Below are positions 1-9,577 of a stretch of DNA of 64,000 nucleotides, piece by piece (the first letter of the stretch is position 1; each line of letters opens with the position of its first letter). The notes under the pieces are model-generated. The model saw only the letters and a program-made list of their open reading frames with translations. It searched no databases and was not told the origin of the DNA. A program made the translations under genes and the position numbers. This DNA comes from JADKAV01 sp037046735 (GTDB taxonomy: Bacteria; Actinomycetota; Actinomycetes; S36-B12; UBA10799): contig JBAOHC010000024.1 of the NCBI GenBank assembly GCA_037046735.1, positions 62,001 through 126,000 on the forward strand, in the 5' to 3' direction.

Positions 1-892
1 GGACGTCCGGAGACCGGCAGGGGCCAAAACCGTCACGCCGCGCTTCTTGATCCGCTTGGGCAGCGGTTGCACGCTCTGCACAGTCTTGACCGGCGGCGCC
101 GGCGTGACAGGAGGCGCAGGGGTCACCGGCGGATCCGGCGTCACGGGCGGCTCCACCACCGGCCACACGAGGCCAACGACGAGCGGATCGTGGTCGGAAC
201 TGCGGAAGGCGTCGGGCTCGTACAGCGCCTGCTGCTCCGGTGGCTTGAAGTTCAGGTCGTAGCCCAACACGCCCGGCTCGTCAGCGTTGATGTGCCAGAT
301 GCCCGCCCCGCTCACCGCGGCCAACAGGCTCTTGCTCACAAAGCCGTGGTCGAGCGACCCGGCCTGCCCGTCGAACACGTACGACCACTGCCCGCCTGAC
401 AGAGCCACGAAGTCGTCGGCAGTGCCCGCTTGACCATCTGCACCGGCCTTGATCGCCCGCACCGGGTCCTCCTGCGAGTACGCGTTCAGGTCGCCCAACA
501 CCACCATGTCCGGATCGCCGCTGCCGGTCGGATCGGTCGCCAGCCAATCGACCAGCGCCTCGGCGGCGGCCGTGCGGGTCAGGTTGCAGTTGCCCTGCCC
601 ATCCCCGAGATCGGGCTCCTCGACGCGACCTCTCGAGCGGAAATGATTCACGACGACGGTGAAGACCTCGTCCTGGGAGTCGCGGAAGGTCTGTGCCAGC
701 GACGGCCGGCTGCCGACCTGATCGAGCCCCTTGGCCGGACCCACCGGCGTCACCGCCGCAGTCCGGTAGAGCAGACCATTGCGGATCACATCAGTGCCCA
801 GCAGCCCGGTGTCGACGAAGGCGTAGCCGGGCAGGTCGCTCACCAGGTCAGCCAGCGGCGATACCCCGGGGGTGTTCTCCACCTCGTTCAGG
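1..892 (-). CDS. ExeM/NucH-type extracellular nuclease, C-terminal part (cut by window edge, separated from its N-terminal part by a frameshift)
   Basis: Read on the minus strand, this frame is open from about 892 to the window edge and continues the nuclease that stops at 888. It begins with LNEVENTPGVSPLADLV, the metal-binding Glu region of endonuclease/exonuclease/phosphatase (EEP) enzymes, then HFRSRG, a GQGNCN/R helix and GDLNAYSQEDP, which are signature blocks of the ExeM/NucH family, then SLDH and SSDHDPLVV, the C-terminal catalytic His region. After the catalytic domain comes a Pro/Val/Thr-rich spacer (repeated PPVTP) and a basic KRIKKRGV segment, perhaps a wall-spanning linker into a domain beyond the window. 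The protein should be secreted and cut DNA or RNA outside the cell. Family assignment is firm; the end lies outside the window. Confidence 0.85.
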
Positions 893-2834
893 CAGCGATG
901 ATGTCGGCATCCAGCCCACTGAGCGCCGCCAGCAGTTTCGTGCGTTGCCGCGTCAATTCGGTGGGCTCGCTAGTGTCCCATCCGCGGCACAACTGATCCT
1001 GATGCGGCCCACACACCGCTGCACCGGAGTTCCCGGTCAGGAAGAAGTTGCCAGCATTCAGGGTCGCGATCCGCAGGCCGTCGATCGAGTGAGTCGTAGG
1101 CCGTGCACCGGCGCTCGCGAAGGTCGCAAACCCCGTCGGGTAGACCCGGTAGGCGTCGTAGCCGTAGCCCAGCACCCCCACCTCATCGGTGACCGTGTCG
1201 CCCAGCCGGAAGGTGTTGAGCAGCGAGAAGGGATTGCCGTTCGGGTGGAACAGGGTCGTCGGGTTCTGGGCACTGTAGGCGTCGTCGACGATGATCTGAC
1301 GCTGCTTGTTCGCCTGCTCGCGGGCAAGTGCGGCGGCACCGGGCCACTCGACCTCCGTCCCCGTGAACAGCCGCGCCTCCCCGGGCAGCGGCAACGCCAG
1401 GGTGAACTCGCCATACCGGCCGAAGTCGTAGGAGTCCGCGACCTGCAGTGCCTCCCCGAACGTCACCCGCATCCCTTCATACCGCTCAGGATCGGTCAGC
1501 GGCATCATCACCCGCGTCGGGGGCGGCGCTGCCGCCGTCCCACACGCACGGATACCCGCCGACGTGACCGCCGCATTGTCGCTGTTGGCACTGTTCAGGA
1601 CCGTCTCGCCGTAGCGCTCGCGGGCGTAGCCGGTGACGCGCACCCGATCGCCCACGGAGACGAGGTCGGCGTTGCCCGTGTAGACGAAGATGCCCTCGGA
1701 GGTGGCTGGGTCGCTGTCACTGATGGGGTCTTGGAGGTAGAAGCCACCGAGTCGAGCGCTGCCCTCGAAGTCGCTCGTGACGACCCCCATCGTGGAGAGC
1801 GGGCCGGTGATGGCTGCGGTCGGACCGCTGCCCTGGATCTGCGCGATCGTGGGAGGCGAGGCCACACACGGGTCGTAGGGCGTGAACTGGATCATGTAGT
1901 CGCTGACCATCACATCGGGCGGGTCGCTGGCATCCTGGTCGGTCACGCTCGCGGCCAACACCGTGAGCTGGCAGGTCCCACCCGTGGGCAGGTCCGTGGC
2001 CGGGTTGAGGACGAATGCCTGCGGACCACCGCTGACTGTGGCCGCCAGCGGTTGACCCGCGCAGGTCAGGCTGAACCACGGATCGGCGACGTTGACGGCC
2101 TCACTGAAGGTGACGCCGAGATCCGCGTCCATCGCGTGCGAAGCCCCGTCGGCGGGCACAGTCATACTCACGGTCGGGGCGGTGTCGGGGATGTTGCACG
2201 GGTTGGTCGTGGCGGATGTGTTGCGCGGATTTGGGGTCGTCGCGGCGAAGTCGCTACCGTTCGTGTCCGTCTCGGTGCAGCCCCCGGTGTTTCGGATCGC
2301 GGCCTTGGTTGCAGACAGCGCTGGCGCTGCCGTGCCCTCGAAGAAGTTCGCGGCGCCGTAGCCGACGAGGTCCTTGATGAGGGCGAGCTGCGTCGACGAA
2401 CAGGGCGTGGAACTGCCGTTGCACCCGAGCCCGGTGGTCGAATTCACGAGCGCCACCTTGCCGTCGGTGGCACCCATGGCGATGGTTCCGGTCGCGTCAG
2501 GGGTGGGCAGTGTGGCGCCACTCGCTCCCGCAAATTCCTGCACGAGGTAGTACTGCCCCGGCTGCAGGGTCCCGGACAGAGCGGTCACGCCGTTCTGAAA
2601 CAGGCCCGTGCCGGTCGCGCTGGTGTACTGCACCGACATCCCGGTCAGCGACACGACGCTGGCGCCGCGGTTGAACAGTTCGATGTAGTCGTTGCGGTAC
2701 GTGGAGCCGGCGCTGCCACCCCCTCCGTAGACCTGGCTGATCACCACGTCGTTGGATATGGCCGTCGCCGGGGCGACTGGCCAGAGCGGGACGGCGAGCG
2801 CGAGGGCACCCGTGATGCCGATCAAGGTACGCAT
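888..2834 (-). CDS. ExeM/NucH-type extracellular nuclease, N-terminal part, frameshifted at its 3' end
   Basis: The ATG at 2834 has a good RBS (GGGAGGAACC) and opens with a signal peptide (MRTLIGITGALALAVPLW, cleavage near ATA). Residues ~28-190 form a lamin-tail-like domain (ISQVYGGGGSAGSTYRNDYI), followed by a bacterial Ig-like domain (~215-325) and an OB-like ExeM N-terminal region (~330-600) leading into the EEP domain (IATLNAGNFF). The frame stops at 888, right after LDADII, in the middle of the first catalytic block. Shifting by one base restores LNEVENTPG and the remaining catalytic motifs, so this is one gene broken near 885-892. Earlier ATG starts would add residues before the signal peptide and lack an RBS. 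Confidence 0.85.
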   Translation of the reverse strand: MRTLIGITGALALAVPLWPVAPATAISNDVVISQVYGGGGSAGSTYRNDYIELFNRGASVVSLTGMSVQYTSATGTGLFQNGVTALSGTLQPGQYYLVQEFAGASGATLPTPDATGTIAMGATDGKVALVNSTTGLGCNGSSTPCSSTQLALIKDLVGYGAANFFEGTAAPALSATKAAIRNTGGCTETDTNGSDFAATTPNPRNTSATTNPCNIPDTAPTVSMTVPADGASHAMDADLGVTFSEAVNVADPWFSLTCAGQPLAATVSGGPQAFVLNPATDLPTGGTCQLTVLAASVTDQDASDPPDVMVSDYMIQFTPYDPCVASPPTIAQIQGSGPTAAITGPLSTMGVVTSDFEGSARLGGFYLQDPISDSDPATSEGIFVYTGNADLVSVGDRVRVTGYARERYGETVLNSANSDNAAVTSAGIRACGTAAAPPPTRVMMPLTDPERYEGMRVTFGEALQVADSYDFGRYGEFTLALPLPGEARLFTGTEVEWPGAAALAREQANKQRQIIVDDAYSAQNPTTLFHPNGNPFSLLNTFRLGDTVTDEVGVLGYGYDAYRVYPTGFATFASAGARPTTHSIDGLRIATLNAGNFFLTGNSGAAVCGPHQDQLCRGWDTSEPTELTRQRTKLLAALSGLDADIIAA

Positions 2835-2996
2835 GGTTCCTCCCCCCATGCCAGAACCCGCAAATGGGAGAAGCCGCGTGCGCGGGCTCACTCCTTATGG
2901 TACGCCTGTGAATTGTGTTTCGAAAGGGGTTTCTCTCGCGGAGACGCCGTCGGTATCGCCGCCCTGAGCCATGTTTCCCGCCCAATCACGGAGTCG

Positions 2997-3148
2997 CGGT
3001 CCAAACGCGTCGGTTTTCGATGCGTTTGGACCGAGAACCAACCGTCAGCGACCCGCAAAGCCAGGTGTTTCTGCGCCTTCGATAGCCCCTCTGGGAGTGC
3101 GAGACCGCGCGCCAAATCCGGCGGTTCGTGAGGCGTTTGGCGCGCGGT
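2997..3148. repeat. Double-hairpin intergenic element (arms CGGTCCAAACGC and ACCGCGCGCCAAA)
   Basis: Two perfect inverted repeats sit about 70 bases apart: CGGTCCAAACGC (2997-3008) with GCGTTTGGACCG (3022-3033), and ACCGCGCGCCAAA (3104-3116) with TTTGGCGCGCGGT (3136-3148). The total is ~150 bp. The architecture (hairpin, ~70-bp core, hairpin) matches the CATCTGGTTG elements elsewhere in the window although the arms differ. It lies between two minus-strand genes; the right hairpin abuts the TAA of the phosphatase gene and could act as its terminator. Confidence 0.6.
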
Positions 3149-3768
3149 TACCGCGTCAACTCCCCCAACAACGCCACCAAGGGTCCCGTCGCAGCCATAA
3201 TCTGCTCCCGCGCGACCGGATGCCACTCATCACCCAGCACATGAGGGTCGGGGATATCGTCAGGGTGGGGCGTTTCGGTGCGCCGACGCCGGCGGCCGGC
3301 CATACCAGGCTCGACTGGCACCGGGGCCATGCCCCGCGCGGCGTCAAGCTCAGCCACCAGCCATTCCGTGCGACCCACCGTCGGCAGCGGTGCCACGAAG
3401 CGCCGCGGGTCGCCCTCCGGGTACTGCCCCGGGGCCCGCGCCGCCGCGACCATGCCAGCGCTCAGCAGCCATTGCGACAGCCGCCCCGCCTGCTTGATGG
3501 TGAACGTCCGCTGCCGGGCCTGCGGGTCGATCTCGACGACCCCGGCCTGATGCTCACGAGCGGCCGTCAACACCAGGTCGGCCCACTCCACAGCCTCCGG
3601 ACTCAAAGGCGCCGAACGATGACTCGGGACGGTACATCCTGGCGCACCCACGACCGCGCGCGTCCCCGCCGACGCGGACGCCACCCCGGGCACGGCGGCC
3701 TGGCGCAACAGCCCGGCAGCCAGCGGCGAGCGGCAGATGTTCGCGGTGCACACGTACAGGACCTTCAT
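3148..3768 (-). CDS. Low-molecular-weight protein-tyrosine-phosphatase family protein
   Basis: Predicted 206-aa cytoplasmic phosphatase that would remove phosphate from protein tyrosine (or act as an arsenate-reductase-like relative). The P-loop CTANICRSPLAAG lies at the N-terminus (residues ~7-19) and fits the C-x5-R-S signature. A C-terminal HPDDIPDPH segment supplies the general-acid Asp-Pro of the family. Between them is an Arg/Ala-rich insert longer than in minimal ~150-aa members, as often seen in actinobacterial homologues. The start is uncertain: ATG at 3768 places MKVLYVCTANICRS at the N-terminus, and an in-frame ATG at 3780 adds four residues; neither has a strong RBS. It is divergent from the HerA-like gene, and its stop lies in the double-hairpin element. 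Confidence 0.85.
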   Translation of the reverse strand: MKVLYVCTANICRSPLAAGLLRQAAVPGVASASAGTRAVVGAPGCTVPSHRSAPLSPEAVEWADLVLTAAREHQAGVVEIDPQARQRTFTIKQAGRLSQWLLSAGMVAAARAPGQYPEGDPRRFVAPLPTVGRTEWLVAELDAARGMAPVPVEPGMAGRRRRRTETPHPDDIPDPHVLGDEWHPVAREQIMAATGPLVALLGELTR

Positions 3769-3834
3769 GGCACTGCCCATTCTGCTCGCCACTTACCCGC
3801 CGCCGCCGTAGGTGTCCCGCGTAGATTTTGTGTC

Positions 3835-6154
3835 ATGGCCGATCTGCTCCTGGGACGCACTCCCGACGACGCGAAAACCGATGTGACCGTCGCCACCGAC
3901 GACCTCGTGACCCACGGCGTGATCGTCGGCATGACCGGCTCGGGCAAGACCGGCCTGGGCGTGGGCCTGATCGAGGAATGCCTCAACGCCGGAGTGCCGA
4001 CCCTGCTCATCGACCCCAAGGGCGACTTGACGAATCTCGCACTGGTCTTCCCCGGACTGAGCGGCGCGGAGTTCGAGCCGTGGGTCGATCCGGCGCAGGC
4101 CAAAGCGGCCGGCGTCGACACCGCGACCTTCGCCGCGCAGCAGGCCCAACTGTGGAAGGAGGGGCTGGCGCCGTGGGGGATCGCCGAGCCGGAACTGGCC
4201 GCGTTCAAGGCCAAATTCGACGTCGCGATCTTCACCCCGGGCTCCACCGCCGGCATCCCGCTGAATGTCCTCGGCTCGCTGCAATCCCCGCAGACCACCG
4301 ACCCGGAGGTGGTGGCCGACGAGATCGAGGGCTACGTCACCAGCCTGCTCAGCGTGGTCGGCATCAACGCCGATCCGCTGAGCAGCCGCGAGCACATCCT
4401 GCTCTCGAACATCATCGCGTCGGCGTGGGCGGCCGGCGAGAACATCGACCTGCCGACGCTGCTGGCCCGCGTCAACCAGCCGCCGATGCGCAAACTCGGG
4501 GTGTTCGACATCGACGAGTTCTTCCCGCCCAAGGAGCGCACCGCCTTCGCGATGAAGCTCAACGCGGTGCTCGCCGCGCCAAGTTTCGCGAACTGGATCA
4601 CCGGCGAGCCGATCGACATTTCAGTCGATGTTGTGGACACCGGACGGCACCCCGCGCTGCGCGATCGTGACCACCGCGCACCTGTCGGACGAGGATCGGC
4701 AGAGTGCCACGAGTCTGGTCCTGAGCAAGTTCGTCACGTGGATGCGCCGGCAGAGCGGGACCACCGATCTGCGCGCGCTGCTCTACATGGATGAGGTCGC
4801 CGGCTACCTGCCACCGACCGCCAATCCCTCCACGAAGAAGCCGATCATGCTGCTCATGAAGCAGGCCCGCGCGTTCGGCGTCGGGGTGGTCCTGAGCACG
4901 CAGAATCCGGTCGATGTGGACTACAAGGCGATCAGCAACGCGGGCACCTGGCTGATCGGCCGGCTGACCACTGAGAACGACAAGGCCCGGCTGCTGGAGG
5001 GTATGTCCAGTGCCGCCGGCGGTGTCGATGTGAGGGCCATCTCCGATCAGATCTCGGCACTGGGCAAGCGGCAGTTCCTGGTTCGCAAAGCGGGCCAGAA
5101 CGAGCCGGTGCTGTTCGGCACGAAGTGGGCGCGGTCGTATCTGCGCGGGCCGATGACCCGTGACCAGATCGCCCAGGTGGTCACGAAGGTGCCCGCGGTG
5201 ACTGCCCCCGCGACGCCCGCGCAGGTGCCCGAGCCAGAGCATGCGTCGGACGAAACCCCGGTGCCGCCGACGGTTGCCGAGGTGCCGGTGGTCTACCTGG
5301 ATCCCGCGGCTGCGTGGGCGGCGCAGGTGGGCGCGGTACCGCCTGCACCGACCGGGCCGCGGCTGGAGGCGGCGGCTGTCGCCCGGGTGATCCTGCGTTA
5401 CCAGCTCGCGCGGGCCGGGGTGGCCCACGACCAGGAGTACGAGGCGGTCCTGTTCCCGCTGCCCGAGCAGACCATGACGTTGAGCCCGCTGGTGGTGGAC
5501 TACGACGACCGGGATCTGCTCAGCGTCGCGCCGAACGCTGCGCGTTACGTGATCCCGGCGGCGAAGGTCGGCACGAAAACCTACTGGACGACCTTGCAAC
5601 GTGACCTCACGGACCACCTCGTGGCCAGTGAGTCGCTGCAGGTCTGGCACAACCCGGACCTGAAGCTGTACAGCCGGGTCGGGGAGAGCGACCAGGAGTT
5701 CGTCACGCGGTGCGGCCAGGTCGCCGCCGAGCAGGCCGACAAGCAGGCCGCGGCGTTGCGCACCAAGTATGAGGCGAAACTGCGGGCGATCGACACGAAA
5801 CTGGCCACCGCGAGCAGTCAGGCGCAGCAGGCGGAGGCCGCCCGCAACTCCGGGATGATGGAGTCGGCCGCGTCGGTGCTCGGCGGGTTCTTCGGGGGGC
5901 GCAAGTCCGCGTCGTCGATCACCGCAGCCGCCCGTCGGCACAGTTCCGCGACGAACCGGGTGCAGGCCGCCCAGACCAAGATCGGCGACTTGCAGATGCA
6001 GCGACAGGACCTGGAGACCGAACTCATGACAGAGATCGGGGACTTGACCGCGGACTGGCAGGCGAAGGCGGCCTCGGTGGAACCCGTAGAGGTCGAGCTC
6101 AAGCGCACGCAGATCCGCGTCACCGATCTGCGGCTGGTGTGGGTGCCGGTATGA
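3835..6154 (+). CDS. HerA-like (DUF853-type) ATPase, interrupted by a frameshift
   Basis: Reconstructed ~772-aa P-loop ATPase. The first frame carries the Walker A motif GMTGSGKTGLG (residues ~32-42) and LLIDPKGDL. It then derails near 4623-4630, ending at 4794 in an unrelated tail. The plus-one frame picks up at MLWTPDGTPR and continues through AHLSDEDRQS, the Walker B region LLYMDEVAGYLPP, LSTQNPVDVDYKAISN and the arginine-finger-like RLTTENDKARLL. One extra base explains both halves. The C-terminal third is a substrate-type domain with a long Ala/Gln-rich coiled coil (~590-700). Members of this family resemble FtsK/HerA motors and are poorly characterised. The stop overlaps the deformylase start (ATGA), so the two are translationally coupled. 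Confidence 0.8.
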
Positions 6155-6675
6155 GCGACTTTCTGGAGCTCGACGGGACGGTCCGTCCCATAGTGCAAGT
6201 AGGCGACCCGGTGCTGTCGACGCCGTGTGCGCCGGTCGAAGAGTTCGACGAGGCGCTGTGGCAGTTGATCGCTGACATGTTCGCGACTATGTACGCCGCG
6301 GACGGGGTGGGGCTGGCCGCGAATCAGATCGGGGTGAGCCTGCAGGTGTTCGTGTACGACTGCCCGGACGCTGAGGACCGGATGCATCGCGGGGTGGTGA
6401 TCAATCCGCGGCTGCTGGATCCGGAGCGGCGTTACCTCGACGATGACGATGAGGGATGCCTGAGCGTGAAGGGTCAGTTCACACCGCTGGCCCGCCCGGA
6501 TTTCGCCACGGTCCGCGGAGTGGACCATGAGGGGCAGCCGGTGGAGGTCTCCGGCGACGGGCTGTTGGCGCGGTGCCTGCAGCACGAGTACGACCACTTG
6601 CAGGGAATGCTGTTCATCGACCGGCTCAGCGCGCGCAAGCGCAAGAAGGTCCTGAAAGCCTGGGCCGAGGGGTGA
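6151..6675 (+). CDS. def: Peptide deformylase
   Basis: A 174-aa enzyme that removes the formyl group from N-terminal methionine of nascent proteins. All three family motifs are present: GVGLAANQIG (residues ~55-64), EGCLS (~97-101) and HEYDH (~149-153); the Cys and the two His bind the metal and the Glu is catalytic. It starts with an ATG that overlaps the stop of the HerA-like gene by 4 bp, so it is co-translated with it rather than with fmt, its usual partner. Actinobacteria often carry more than one deformylase, so this may not be the only copy. Confidence 0.95.
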   Translation: MSDFLELDGTVRPIVQVGDPVLSTPCAPVEEFDEALWQLIADMFATMYAADGVGLAANQIGVSLQVFVYDCPDAEDRMHRGVVINPRLLDPERRYLDDDDEGCLSVKGQFTPLARPDFATVRGVDHEGQPVEVSGDGLLARCLQHEYDHLQGMLFIDRLSARKRKKVLKAWAEG

Positions 6676-6997
6676 TCGGCGCGAGTTTGTCCGTGGCGCG
6701 CAGATTGCGTGCGTGTGGCTGACAAACCCGACCCGAAGTCTTCCGACGCTGCCCGGCACCGGGGGGCGGGCGCCGGCCCGCCCCCCCCCCCCCGCGGAAG
6801 TGTCAGTGGCAAGGACTTAACGTGCGCCGGCGCCACAAAACCCACCCAGCCCGCACCGCGAGTGTCAGATGGCACGTGATCGCTCAACGGGCGGTTGCCT
6901 CGCGCCGACAAAACCCGACCAAGTCCTCCGACGCTGCCCAGCACGCAACTAGTGGCAACTAACGTGCGCCAGTCCACCCGCCAGCAACAGAAACAGC
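6676..6997. repeat. Gene-free gap with tandem-related repeats and a C13 run
   Basis: No supported gene lies in this 322-base gap. It holds two diverged copies of a ~42-bp motif (6717-6759 and 6903-6943), sharing GACAAA.CCCGACC and TCCGACGCTGCCC. It also holds two related copies of ACTTAACGTGCGCCGG (6814-6829) and ACTAACGTGCGCCAG (6957-6971). A run of 13 C residues spans 6781-6793. A similar motif recurs near 63709-63750. The gap separates convergent genes, so hairpins here may also terminate transcription. Confidence 0.5.
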
Positions 6998-7874
6998 CTA
7001 CTTCAGCACCCGGCTCCGGTACCGCGCCTTGACCAACTTCGCCGCGGCCTTCTGCGCCAGCCCCGGCACCCTTGCCGTAGTCGTCGCGGTGCTCGTCGAA
7101 CCACTCCCGCACACTCATCGGCGGCACCCCCGTGAGCTCGGCCACGGTGTCGGTCACCACGTTGGCCTGCCCCTCGCGCCAGGCGCGCAGGTGGCTGAGC
7201 ACGAGGCGGTCGATGACGTCCGGGTCCTGCTTGCCGTACTGCACCATGAGCGTGCGCAGCTCGTCCTCGGGCATGTCGATGTAGTCCAGCTCGCGGCCGA
7301 GCACGTCGCCGAGCGTGGCCACCACCGTCGGCATGTCGATCGCCGCCGGCCCGCTGCACACGTACTCCTGGCCCTCATGCCCAGAACCGTTGATGATGGC
7401 CGCCAGCACCCGCATCACATCGGAGGCGGCCACAAATCCCACCGGCTGCCGCCCCGAGATCCCGAACACCACGCCCGCCAGGTTGATCTGGGGCGGCAGC
7501 GCCGCAAAGGCGAAGTCCATCATGGCCACCGGGTGCACGATGGTCCAGGGCAGCCCCGACTCCTTCATGTGGTCCATGACCTCGTGATGGCTCGGGTCGA
7601 TCTCGTTGGCGATGAAGATCAGGTGCTTGCGGCCCTCGAGGGTGTTCACGAGCTCGATGGCCCGGGTCGCCGCCTGATCGTCGGTGGGCATCGTCAACAG
7701 CACGTGGGTCTCATCGCCGGGGCCGTGCACCGCCTCCACATCCGGCCATTCGGCGACCACTTCGGCGCCTTCCGGCACCAGGGCGCTGATCGGCACGTCG
7801 TGGGTGACGGCCAGGGATTCGATGAGTTTGCCGACGAACTCGTTGTCGGCGTTGGAGACCAGCAGTTGAGGCAC
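6998..7874 (-). CDS. NmrA/SDR-like NAD(P)-binding protein, frameshifted near its C-terminus
   Basis: The ATG at 7874 opens an atypical short-chain-dehydrogenase-like protein of about 290 residues. The N-terminal nucleotide-binding fold reads MPQLLVSNADNEFVGKLIESL, with the glycine-rich turn replaced by NADNEFVG. Later blocks HLIFIANEID, PWTIVHPVAMMDF and GFVAASDVMRVLAAII are typical of NmrA-like sugar-epimerase-related proteins. In the original frame translation runs past DDYGKGAGAG into low-complexity sequence as far as 6474, antisense to def. Removing one G near 7062 gives LAQKAAAKLVKARYRSRVLK and a stop at 6998-7000, a far more plausible end. Substrate unknown. Confidence 0.7.
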
Positions 7875-7906
7875 TCAACCACGGTATGTGCTTCTCGCGG
7901 GGCCGA

Positions 7907-8677
7907 CTAGGGCAACTCCACGTCGACGTTCCAGGCCACGTCATCGAGGCTCATCCGCAACCATGGCTGAGCCATGTCGGCCCACTGCACCGCACCGACC
8001 GCCGGCACGCCGATCCCGTTGATCCGGGTCCACGCCAGGTTCGCCGTGGTCCACGGCAAGGGTTCGGGATCGGAGGCGTCGCGGTAACGCATCGTGTCGA
8101 ACCGCTGCAGCAGACCGGTCTCCTGATCGAACACGGCGGTGAAGGGCTGCTCACACTGCGGAATCCACATCAGCGCGCTCAACGGGTCGCTGGCCTCCCA
8201 GCGCGCCGTGGCCAGCACCGAGGGCAGCCACAGGTACTCCGCCCACATGGTCTGCAGCGCCGACAGGTTGATCTTCGGCTCGTTCTCGACGAGCTGGCCC
8301 GGCAGGTCCAGGCGCGCTTGGCCGTCGATGTAGGTCTCGGTGCCTTGGGCGACCTTGCGGCCGAACACCGTCAGTTCCATCTCGTGCTTGTAGCCGACCC
8401 CGACCTCGTGGCTGAAGCGCCAGCGGCCCGGAATCTGCAGCCCCTTCATGGCCATCGTGAACCGCCCGGTGAGGACGGCGCTGGTCATCAGCGGCAGGTC
8501 GGGGGCGACCACCTGGAGGTAGCGGCGTACGGGCTCAGGCAGGTCGGGCATGGGCTGCGGCTGGAACTCCCGCGTGGACTGCTCGATGTGAAACGGTTCC
8601 GGCATTTGTTTCAACCCGCGGCGGGCGGCCAGCGCACCTGCCGCGACCGCCGCACCGGCGGCGACCCAGCCCCTCAC
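7907..8677 (-). CDS. DUF6544/DUF6920-like protein of unknown function
   Basis: A 256-aa protein with an N-terminal hydrophobic Ala-rich segment (residues ~3-20, possible anchor), then PLPEPVRRYLQVV-type sequence and a lipid/ligand-binding-like beta-rich domain (YIDGQARLDLPGQLVENEPKINLSALQTMWAEYLWLPS), characteristic of DUF6544-type proteins. No catalytic motif is recognised. The GTG start at 8677 overlaps the stop of the upstream dehalogenase-like gene (GTGA), implying translational coupling; an upstream ATG at 8689 would lengthen the overlap. It is probably an accessory of the hydrolase, but that is inference from gene order only. Confidence 0.7.
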   Translation of the reverse strand: MRGWVAAGAAVAAGALAARRGLKQMPEPFHIEQSTREFQPQPMPDLPEPVRRYLQVVAPDLPLMTSAVLTGRFTMAMKGLQIPGRWRFSHEVGVGYKHEMELTVFGRKVAQGTETYIDGQARLDLPGQLVENEPKINLSALQTMWAEYLWLPSVLATARWEASDPLSALMWIPQCEQPFTAVFDQETGLLQRFDTMRYRDASDPEPLPWTTANLAWTRINGIGVPAVGAVQWADMAQPWLRMSLDDVAWNVDVELP

Positions 8678-9552
8678 GCCAATCCCCACGACGCCAGGGC
8701 TGCCCGGGCGATCGGCTCGCCATGCTCGGGGACGAAATGCCCGGCCGCGACCCGCATGGGCTCGGGGCAGCCGCGGATCAGTTCGCGCATCCGTTCCATT
8801 ACTGGTGGGCCGAGCACCGGGTCGTCGACGCCGATCGCCATGAACGACTCACCGGCGAACTCGGTGGCCCACCAGGCGGCGGCCGCCCGCGAGACAGCCA
8901 CACCGTCGGCGTCGGAGCTTGTGGGGACCAGCGCAGGGAAGCGGCGCACGCCAGCCTGATAGCTGGGGTCGGGGAAGGGGGCTTGGTAGGCGGCGACCTC
9001 GGCGGGCGTGAGGCTGGTCTCCGCGCGGGACATCAGCTCGCCCACGTTGAAGTCGGGGGTGTTGGCCACGTAGTCACGCCAGGCGAGGAAACCGGGGGTG
9101 GGTTTGCTGCCCACGCCCAGGCCCGTGTTCATGATGAGCAGGCGCCGGATCAGATCCGGGTGGCTGACCGGCAGCGTGAGGCCGAGCAGGCCACCCCAGT
9201 CCTGCACGACGAGCGTGACGTCGCGCAGTTCCAGCGTGTCGATGAACTTCCGCATGGCCGAGTGGTGGAAGTCCCACGTGTAGTCCGCGTCCGCGACGGG
9301 CTTGTCGCTACGGCCGAATCCGAGCCAGTCCGGGGCGACCACCCGCATCCCCGCGGCGAGGAACACCGGGATCATCCGGCGGTACAGGTACCCCCAGGTC
9401 GGCTCGCCGTGCAGGCACAGCACCACGTCGGCGTCGCGCGGCCCCTCATCGAGGTAGGCCATCCGCATGCCATGCACCTCGACGTACTGCGCGGGCCACG
9501 GAAAGTCGGGCAGATCGGCGAAGCGGTCCTCGGGCGTGCGCAGGATCTCCAT
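8674..9552 (-). CDS. Haloalkane dehalogenase-like alpha/beta hydrolase
   Basis: A 292-aa alpha/beta hydrolase. LHGEPTWGYLYRR forms the oxyanion-hole region with the Glu used by dehalogenases in place of Asn. VVQDWGG carries the nucleophile Asp followed by the halide-binding Trp, AIGVDDPVLGP carries the acid, and AGHFVPEHGE the catalytic His. This DWGG nucleophile elbow and HGxPTW motif match haloalkane dehalogenases, which release halide and an alcohol from haloalkanes. Close relatives include epoxide hydrolases and fluoroacetate dehalogenases, so the substrate is open. No signal peptide. It is the first gene of a pair with the DUF6544-like gene. Confidence 0.82.
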   Translation of the reverse strand: MEILRTPEDRFADLPDFPWPAQYVEVHGMRMAYLDEGPRDADVVLCLHGEPTWGYLYRRMIPVFLAAGMRVVAPDWLGFGRSDKPVADADYTWDFHHSAMRKFIDTLELRDVTLVVQDWGGLLGLTLPVSHPDLIRRLLIMNTGLGVGSKPTPGFLAWRDYVANTPDFNVGELMSRAETSLTPAEVAAYQAPFPDPSYQAGVRRFPALVPTSSDADGVAVSRAAAAWWATEFAGESFMAIGVDDPVLGPPVMERMRELIRGCPEPMRVAAGHFVPEHGEPIARAALASWGLA

Positions 9553-9577
9553 GGATGAAGCGTAGTCGCGCGGGCGA

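Noticed and set aside
693..3131. 812-aa plus-strand reading frame
   Set aside because: It lies antisense to the secreted nuclease, whose signal peptide and catalytic motifs are clear. Its translation is Arg/Gly/Val-rich with no domain, which is typical of open antisense frames in GC-rich DNA.
4623..4640. Programmed ribosomal frameshift in the HerA-like gene
   Set aside because: No slippery heptamer with downstream structure was seen, and at least ten other genes here show similar one-base breaks; sequence error is simpler.
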